Below are positions 57,532-64,000 of a stretch of 64,000 nt of DNA, piece after piece. The notes under the pieces were generated by a model. It had not been told where the DNA came from. It worked only from the letters and a program-made list of their open reading frames with translations, and ran no database searches. The position numbers and the translations under genes were made by a program. How positions within the stretch are numbered: position 1 is the stretch's first letter; the number at the start of each line of letters is the position of its first letter. The DNA is from Phanerodontia chrysosporium (Eukaryota > Basidiomycota > Agaricomycetes > Polyporales > Phanerochaetaceae), in contig MJGA01000005.1 of the NCBI GenBank assembly GCA_001910725.1, forward strand, positions 1,426,001 to 1,490,000. The letters are read 5' to 3'.

Positions 57532-58235
57532 CTAATTCACGAGCAGCATAGGGAAGTACGCGTTCGGGTCATGCGGAGCATCCTCTACACGCTGAGGCTT
57601 CCAGCGCTTGAATGAAGTAGGGAGCTTCGGTGGGAGCTTAGACTCAGAATAGACCTTGCTGGCCTGGGTGATAGTCGCAATGGCCGCGGTGAGGTCCACG
57701 GGCTCGCGCGGTGTCGTAGAGACCTCCTTCTTCTCCTGGCCTTCAGCGGCGGGCGCGGCAACACTACTCGGGCTAGTGAGGACATGTAGCGCACGAGGGC
57801 TAGACGGTGAGGACGTACGCTTGCTGCTTGGCATCGTGATGCTCAATCAATAGGGTGGACAGCTCTGTCTGCGTTACGACCGAAAGTTGCGGGTACGCGC
57901 GCCGCACATCGCGCTTCCAGTATGGGTTCTGAGCAGGGTCCGACGCTGTATGCGACACAGAAGTGAGCCTCGGGCCATTGGCACAAGTAGTAGACACGCA
58001 CCCTTAGTGGCCGGAGTAGAGTACTTCTCTGGTCTCGAGGCTGGTGGCGGGTAGCGGTGGATGCCTTGGATAGGGAGACCACTAGAGATTTCGGGGTTCA
58101 CGACCACCGCATCACCTAGGTTCAGATGTCAGATCAAAGCGCGACTACTACGTGAGTGCACGACGCACGGAACTTCTTCCAAAAGCCCTTCGGGCTGAGG
58201 TGGTAGAGGGTATGGTCGGCGAACTTGGTAGCCAT
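57532..58235 (-). CDS. Small protein, possibly a complex I accessory (about 21-kDa) subunit (182 aa)
   Basis: Minus-strand exons: 58235-58169, 58115-58002, 57945-57819, 57772-57532; about 20 kDa. Sequence landmarks: ADHTLYHLSPKGFWKKFRDA, NPEISSGLPIQGIHRYPPPA, PEKYSTPATKASDPAQNPYW, KRDVRRAYPQLSVVTQ and a C-terminal PHDPNAYFPM. The pattern recalls fungal NADH-ubiquinone oxidoreductase 21-kDa-type subunits, but I am recalling it from the motif layout only and cannot check. Alternatives are another mitochondrial inner-membrane protein or an unnamed conserved protein. The gene itself is well supported by four exons with closing phases. Confidence 0.6.
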
Positions 58236-58966
58236 GTCTCGAGGACCAATGCCGGAGAGAGGATTCGAGGGAGTGAACGGAGGACGAAAGAGGAAGGCGT
58301 GCACGTGAGACAAAGACGCCGGCTGCCGTCGTGGCGGCTCCGGTCCACAGCGTCCACCGAAACATAGAGCTCTTCCGCGACGTGCGCCATCGACTTTGCG
58401 TCTCCTCAGCCGTATAGCGACCACAGGATAAGCTTGAAAACTTCCTGAAGCCTAATCGACTCCTCTATGTCATTGCGCAAGTGAGCGGTATCGGGACATA
58501 CAGCATGTCATTGGCGCAGCGCCGTGTCACTGGTATGTATAGCGTATGACGAAGGCCACGCCTATGATTTGCCTCAGACTTCATTCCACGGCCGGTGTGT
58601 GTTGTGGAAACCCTTCGGGTGCTGCCAGCGAAGCAGACTGTTATGCATGCCCTGGAACGTTGCAGCAGCCCGTTGGCCTATAGCAGCCGCTGAGAAAGTC
58701 AGACAGTTGTCCCTGTGACGACAGGTCCGGTAGGTGTCAATTACGTCTAGTGATGTCTTTGACCCGCTATCCGAGATTTCTCTAGGTATGGGCATTGATA
58801 GCCTTGTAGATGCATTGACCATCAGTACTTAAGCTGCCTGCCGGGTGGCACAAGTTCTCATCCCACAGCCGCTTTCAAGCACTCCTCCACAAGCAAGCAC
58901 CCTTCGGCACGCAAGCAACGCAAAGCAGTCTCGCTTACAGCTACCATCAACAACAGCGTACTCGAT
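58236..58966. promoter_or_regulatory. Divergent intergenic region
   Basis: Lies between the divergent starts at 58,235 and 58,967. Chance frames overlap the first ~190 bases. No clear motif. Confidence 0.4.
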
Positions 58967-59883
58967 ATGGCCACTTTCACCATCGCGCCCACGACTATTA
59001 AGAGTTCGATGCCTTCAGTGTTCGGTTCTATTACCCTACAGAACGACATCGCGTCCTCGCCTCCAGACTCTCCTCTCTCGTCTGTCGACCTCGCATTGGC
59101 ATCGCTGCCTGACTCCGAGTCCGACTATCAGACAGATAGCGACCCCCACTACCTTCCGGAATACTCTCTGCGGCAGCAATCCACCTTCTATCTTCCACCC
59201 CTACTCTCTCTTTCCCTCGATGCGCTCCGCCTCCCGGAGCCCGCGGGCAGCTACCGGCCATACACCACGTATCAACCGGACTACAGTGCAGCGACACTGG
59301 CGCTGCATAGGGCGCTGCACCACTTCCGCTCCGTTACGGATAATCACTCTGAAACGCCGTTCGAGGAGGCGTTCAACTGGGACGAGCTGTACCTCCCAGT
59401 AGACGCTGAGCGCGAATGGTTCGCGACAGTCACGTACAGCAAGGCGGCGGACGGCAGCAACGACGGTGGTGAGCATCCGACGCGTCCTTCCCCTCCATCC
59501 CTCTATCTAACCACCTTATCACCGCCCTTAGCCCTCTATGAAGTAAACAAGCATGCGCATGCAGAGGCCGTACGGCATGGCGGGGTGCGCCTCTCATCTC
59601 GGTTGTGTCTATTACCGATGCTGACCGTTATCTTATGTCACAGCTTATCCTCTACTGGACGAGCGCGCCGCACGCCGTCACGGGGGTGCGCACGACGGCC
59701 TGCATCTGGCGCTCGCGCGCCCACGCGATCGCGGCGCATTCGGGGCCGCACCACATCCGTGCGCTGCGCCGCGCTCTCTCCACTCACACCCAGTACGACA
59801 TGTGCCGCTTCCGCCTTCGCAAGGTCCGGGGCGAGAGCACCCTCCGAGTCGAGCGCTACGACTGCGGCGACGAGAATTGGTAG
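58967..59883 (+). CDS. Conserved fungal protein, UPF0643-like (264 aa), copy 2
   Basis: Paralogue of the 36,089-37,024 gene; function unknown. Exons 58967-59468, 59532-59584, 59644-59883. Exons 2 and 3 are 53 and 240 nt in both copies, with the same intron phases. Conserved core: ETPFEEAFNWDELYLPVDAE, REWFATVTYSK, LYEVNKHAHAEAVRHGG, LILYW, TACIWRSRAHAIAAHSG and CRFRLRKVRGESTLRVERYD. The N-terminal half differs from copy 1 apart from the Pro/Ser-rich LPPLLS segment. It lies near the start of a gene-poor stretch. Confidence 0.75.
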
Positions 59884-61726
59884 AGCCGCGTGCGACCCAA
59901 CGCCGGCGAGGCGGGCCCCGTCGACGATGTTCCGGCTTTCATGTCTTTCCCATCGCTTATACCCCCATTCCCTTATGCTCTTTATAATGGTTACCGTAAT
60001 ACCTTCTCATGACCACCCTTTTTCTCCATCATTCACTCCTTCATCTCCTCATGGAGTTCCAGATACCCTTTCCACCACAATATTGAATTATTGTTATGCA
60101 TTTTTGTTTCGTAATGCAGCACATCTTATCTTTCATGGCATCGCGTGAAGCGTAAGAACTATGTCAATTGTCTGCGGTGGATACTGTACTATCACGTAAG
60201 TCCCCGCATTGCACATCGGTCCGATGCGGCTAACAATGCAATGGCAGTGTAGACTTTGCAGACTCCTTCGATAGCCGTGGCATGCCTCTCGCATGTTCCG
60301 AGTAGGAGGACATGCGCCTGTGACTAGGCCGCTGGCCTATGGTCCAGTGTTCAGTCTGTCCTAGGGCCCCGTGTGGTTTTTGGGCCGCATTCCCGCCGCT
60401 GCTCACTGTGCCATTTGTGAAACTTGACTCTGAACTAGCCACACGTCAAGACAGGCCACAATGCGCGCAGCGAAGAGCCGCAGACACTCTCGCCACCTTC
60501 ATACCAAGCAGATGGGATGCGCATCATAGCAGCCCGCAGAATATATTCCAGGGTGGCACCAGCGCCACAATGTGTACCTTGTGGCGATTCTTGCGGTGGC
60601 TGAGGTATGTCGTGCGGTGGTCGGCTGAGGGCAACCTGCTGATGGCACACTCGGTCACACAGGGCCAAATACGATCATAGGAGGCGAAGGCGGTTGACGG
60701 TCGCCATCGGACTGGTTCATGGCGTGCGTGTTCCCGAGATGCAGCGTCAGTTCCCTTCGTATCCAGCCGAGGCCAGCCCTAGCGTAAGAAGCCGATGTGC
60801 GCTCGGGGTCTTCTGTCGCGCGACATTCCGTAGTCAAGAATGAAACCTTGGGATTTTGGCGGGCCTGAAGCAGGGTATGCCCGAACTTTTATTATCATAC
60901 TCTTGTACCACTCACACAACGACTATGCTACAGACATAGAGTATGGTTAACGGGCTCAAATTGAATCCACGGAGTACTCGAGCATCCGCTTACGGACCAG
61001 GGCGGTCGTCGTTCGCAATCCCGTTCATCAATGGCGAGCTTTCGGAAAGGCGCGCAGACCACGTGCCTTCGAAGCACTACCGCAGATTCCTGCAAATACC
61101 GAAGTATCCTGCCTTCAACTGCTCTGCCCTTACGGGCAGATGCACATCCAGAGAACGAGGCTCAAGGCATGCTGGAGAGATGATTGCATCTGGGGCATGA
61201 TCTACAAGGCAGTGCGGGCGGTGCGATCACACAGGTACGCCCTCTGTAGTCGTGAGGCTCATTCCTTTACCTGGACCACACGATACTCATTTGCTGACAG
61301 GGTTTCGTGGTACGTAGGACGGAGCCAGGCTGATCGAGGACGCGTCGAGAGTACAAGGCAGACAGAGGCGGAATGGCCGAGCGTACTGTCGAGCGCTACG
61401 AGGTGCACGGACGGCGAGGGCCAGGCACAATGCGATGCGCATTTGCTTGATAGATGTGACCGTTCGCGTCCCCAGACAAGGCAAGGCGCTACGCAGATCA
61501 CTGATTGATGGTCACGTTCTTGGCACGCAAATGACTTGCGCTAGTCCGCGCCGCTCTATGGAAGGGTGCTAGTCGCTCGCCTATCCAGCATGTTCAACAC
61601 ACAGCCCGCCTCCAGGGCTGATAGGCTCACGCCCTCCCAAGGCATAAAAAGTCGGCAGGGCCCTGGCATTCCTACGCGAATGCCACCTCCCCCACTGCCC
61701 CCACCGTTTGTCCCGCAGTACACACC
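59884..61726. other. 1.8-kb gap without a supported gene
   Basis: Short frames only. A TATA-like CATAAAAAG occurs about 80 bases before the next start (61,643-61,651), followed by C/T-rich leader sequence. Confidence 0.4.
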
Positions 61727-62922
61727 ATGGTCGTGACCAAGTCCAGCGCGATCCGGACCCTAGGCGTCCTGCTGGTCCTCGCGAGTGGGGTCTCTGCGCA
61801 AGGCACCGATGCCAACTGCTCCGCAACCTTCAACTGGGTGAGTAGCATCGTCTGTCCGCTCGCATTACGAACTCACCAGGCCTTTCAGGCAGGCAACGAT
61901 CGGCACCAGAACATTTGCCTCATCACCGCGTACCTGCGGTCGGCATGCCTAGCGGACCCCACCGGTAACGTCGCCGCCGCTCATTGCGTACAACATTCAA
62001 CTCAAGTCGTCTAGATGCATATGTCACGAAGCTGCCGGGACCTACGTACTACTACGTCCAGCCCAACGTTCCCGATGAGTGCACTTGCAGCATGGTCTAC
62101 TACAACACCATAAGCGCCTGCGCTCTCTGCCAGGGAGGAGAGATTACGCCGTACGTATCCTCCCCTTGACGTCTCGTCCTCTGTCTGAGTCGACACATTC
62201 AGATGGTCAGGGTATATCACGAACTGCACGAAAGCCGAAGTCTCGGTTGGGTCCTTCCCTGAAAACATTCCCCTGGGCACGGACGTCCCTGCATGGGCAT
62301 ATTTGGACGTCTCTTTTGAGGACCAGTTCAATCTAACCCAGGCATACGACTACTACCAATTCAACAACACTTTCATCGAGGGCACCACGCCACCCCCAAC
62401 GTCTGCCTCGAACACGGCTTCGTCCTCAGTCTTCTTCTCCACCGCTTCGTCCACTCCGTCGACAGTGGTCGTAACAACAGCGCCTGCGGAATCGACAACG
62501 ACGGCTGCTGTAGCCGGAGCAGCACACAAGTCCAACGCAGGCGCCATTGCGGGCGGTGTCGTTGGTGGTGTCGCAGGCCTCGCTCTGATCGCCTTCGCGT
62601 TCGCATTCTGGCGGCGGCGGAACAGCCGTGCAACACGCCCGGTGCCCGCGATGAGCGACGTGGAGCCGACGCTCATTGGCCAGATGTCGCCGCCGGTGTC
62701 GCCTGGGCCGATAAACACCGCGCAGGTTGGAAAGCTTTACGTGTGTATTCTTCTCCTGCGACGTAGATCGATGCTGACGTACAAGCTGCTATGTAGAACC
62801 CAGATGACCCCACTACGTTCCCTGAGGCACATCCGGCTCCTTCGATGGGATATGCCTATGGACGCGATAGTTCCATCATAACCAACCACCCAGGGGGATA
62901 CACTGGCGCTGCGGAACTTTGA
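61727..62922 (+). CDS. Secreted-type single-pass membrane protein (323 aa), function unknown
   Basis: Exons 61727-61837, 61889-61964, 62015-62150, 62203-62725, 62797-62922. Signal peptide (SAIRTLGVLLVLASGVSAQG, cleavage probably after SAQ). Then a Cys-containing extracellular part (ICLITAYLRSACL, DECTCSMVYY, ISACALCQGGE, YITNCTKAE) with several Asn-glycosylation sites, a Ser/Thr-rich stalk, and one transmembrane helix after NAGAIAGGVVGGVAGLALIA, stopped by WRRRNSR. The cytosolic tail is Pro/Ser-rich, ending GGYTGAAEL. The layout recalls Mid2/WSC-type surface proteins, and I believe it belongs to a common basidiomycete family, but the ligand and role are unknown. A broken, intron-lacking copy of its 3' end lies at 43,357-43,590. 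Confidence 0.75.
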
Positions 62923-64000
62923 GATCACTGGTGCTCGGACTATGCGCTGTTTCCTGTCTATATATCATGGTGTCATATCCCATAATCCATACCTCTTTCG
63001 CCTGTGCGTCGGCACGCTCAATAACACTATCCGGCCAGTAGCAATAATACATACCGCCAGGCCGTTCCGGCCGTACTAGCAAGAAATATGCGGTTCCTGT
63101 TCGCTTGCGTCGAGATGCCCTCACAAAATGGCATCAAGGACATGGAAGCACGCGAGATTCACGTCCCTGCATATCCAGGCGTCCGATACACTATCAACTT
63201 GCTGCATGTTTTGTCAGACCGAGCAAGCATCAAGTCTCGGGACGTGAACGTTGTGCAGCACCTTCATGGACGCGAATTCCTGTCAGGTATCGTGCCGGAT
63301 TCAGGGGACCTTCGGGACGATGCTGTAAACGTACCCCGCAAGTCCGAAGTATTTCGCGTGCAACAATCGTCTTTGAGAAGCTTGTTGATGTTCGCTCCAG
63401 ACAACCATAGTCCGAGTCGCCGTGCTATGCGTAGCAAGTTCCAAGTTCCTCCAAATGTATTAGCGCACGCGTCGCGAAGGATGGTTGAGTCTCGAAGATT
63501 GTAAAGCCCTCTGAGGTTGTATTATTGTGCGCAGTACTGAAGTACAATGAGGAAGATGTATCGACCGATCAGACTTCGTCGCCTATAGAAGCAAAGACTG
63601 GCGTCGAAGTATAGTGCGGAAGACATGACTGTTGTCTCATTCTTGCACCCTAACTTCAGAGGCTACGGTAGGACATATCCCGTAGCGCCTGTATATGAAG
63701 GTGCGGCTTGCATTGGATAGCGGCCAAGCCAGTGAATCAGTCCTCGTGCAGAGTTCACTACGAGACATGTGTAAGTGTAAATGCAGGTCAGAAAGCACGC
63801 GTTACGCACCAAAGACACCATATTGAACGCCGAGACCGATGTCGCAAACAACGGAACTGAAGGGAAGGGCAAGATTGGATCAAACAGGAACAGGTCGAGT
63901 TCGCGCAGATCTCGCTGTGTTCAACGGCAACGCTGCAGAATAAGACTCTAACGGGACCACGGTGTCATTAGAACGCGAAGGTGGAAAGCAAAACTTCGCA
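62923..64000. other. Right end, no supported gene
   Basis: Open frames such as 63,088-63,504 (plus) lack motifs and convincing splice partners. Possibly the flank of a gene beyond the window. Confidence 0.35.

Noticed and set aside
63088..63504. 139-codon plus-strand frame at the right end
   Set aside because: No motif, no intron signals consistent with neighbouring genes, and composition like surrounding non-coding sequence.

Overview
The window is nuclear DNA of a filamentous basidiomycete fungus, most likely a mushroom-forming Agaricomycete, possibly of the polypore type. The evidence is short introns (mostly 48-70 nt) that interrupt nearly every gene, GC-rich coding sequence, F-box proteins, a POIA1/PBI2-type proteinase inhibitor, and several small families I associate with basidiomycetes. 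No bacterial-style operons, rRNA, tRNA or CRISPR arrays were found. Gene models were built by hand from reading frame, splice signals and remembered family motifs; no database search was run.

Layout. 1-2,422 (-): 5' part of an AreA/Nit2-type GATA factor that runs off the left edge. 2,423-6,712: long GC-rich gene-free stretch. 6,713-8,234 (-): signal peptide peptidase. 8,581-8,917 (+) and 9,739-10,051 (-): two small unknown proteins. 10,580-12,110 (-): SRPK-like kinase. 12,405-12,690: decayed partial copy of the 8.6-kb gene. 13,091-15,334 (-): gamma-glutamyltranspeptidase. 16,516-18,418 (+): WRAP73/WDR8-like WD protein. 19,031-21,471 (+): Ser/Thr kinase. 22,083-23,854 (+): F-box protein. 24,022-27,273 (-): CPSF73/Ysh1 mRNA 3'-end endonuclease. 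27,683-31,583 (-): ~1,093-aa low-complexity protein with an Ulp1-like C-terminal region. 31,805-33,675: terminal-inverted-repeat element. 36,089-37,024 (+) and 58,967-59,883 (+): paralogous genes with the same intron plan. 37,887-39,179 (+): second F-box protein. 39,268-40,554 (-) and 41,360-42,934 (+): divergent persulfide dioxygenase (ETHE1-like) and sulfite exporter (SSU1-like). 43,357-43,590: intron-lacking relic of the 61.7-kb membrane-protein gene. 44,271-44,735 (+): proteinase inhibitor. 45,308-47,165 (-): conserved unknown. 48,196-50,489 (+): choline-transporter-like PNS1. 50,824-51,765 (-): unknown. 52,392-55,546 (+): type II phosphatidylinositol 4-kinase. 55,746-57,308 (-): Tat-SF1/Cus2 splicing factor. 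57,532-58,235 (-): small protein, perhaps of complex I. 61,727-62,922 (+): secreted/single-pass membrane protein.

Functionally this is mostly ordinary chromosome: RNA processing (CPSF73, Tat-SF1, SRPK-like), membrane traffic and lipid signalling (SPP, PI4KII, PNS1), glutathione and sulfur metabolism (GGT, ETHE1, SSU1). The most coherent local unit is the ETHE1/SSU1 pair. ETHE1 enzymes make sulfite from glutathione persulfide and SSU1 exports sulfite. Their shared 0.8-kb promoter region carries nine near-palindromic ATTCGGAAT-like boxes, which would fit joint control.

A technical caution applies throughout. At least seven genes and one element fragment need a one-base correction, usually in a homopolymer, to keep a conserved protein in frame. 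I read these as probable assembly indels rather than biology. Four introns appear to use GC instead of GT donors.
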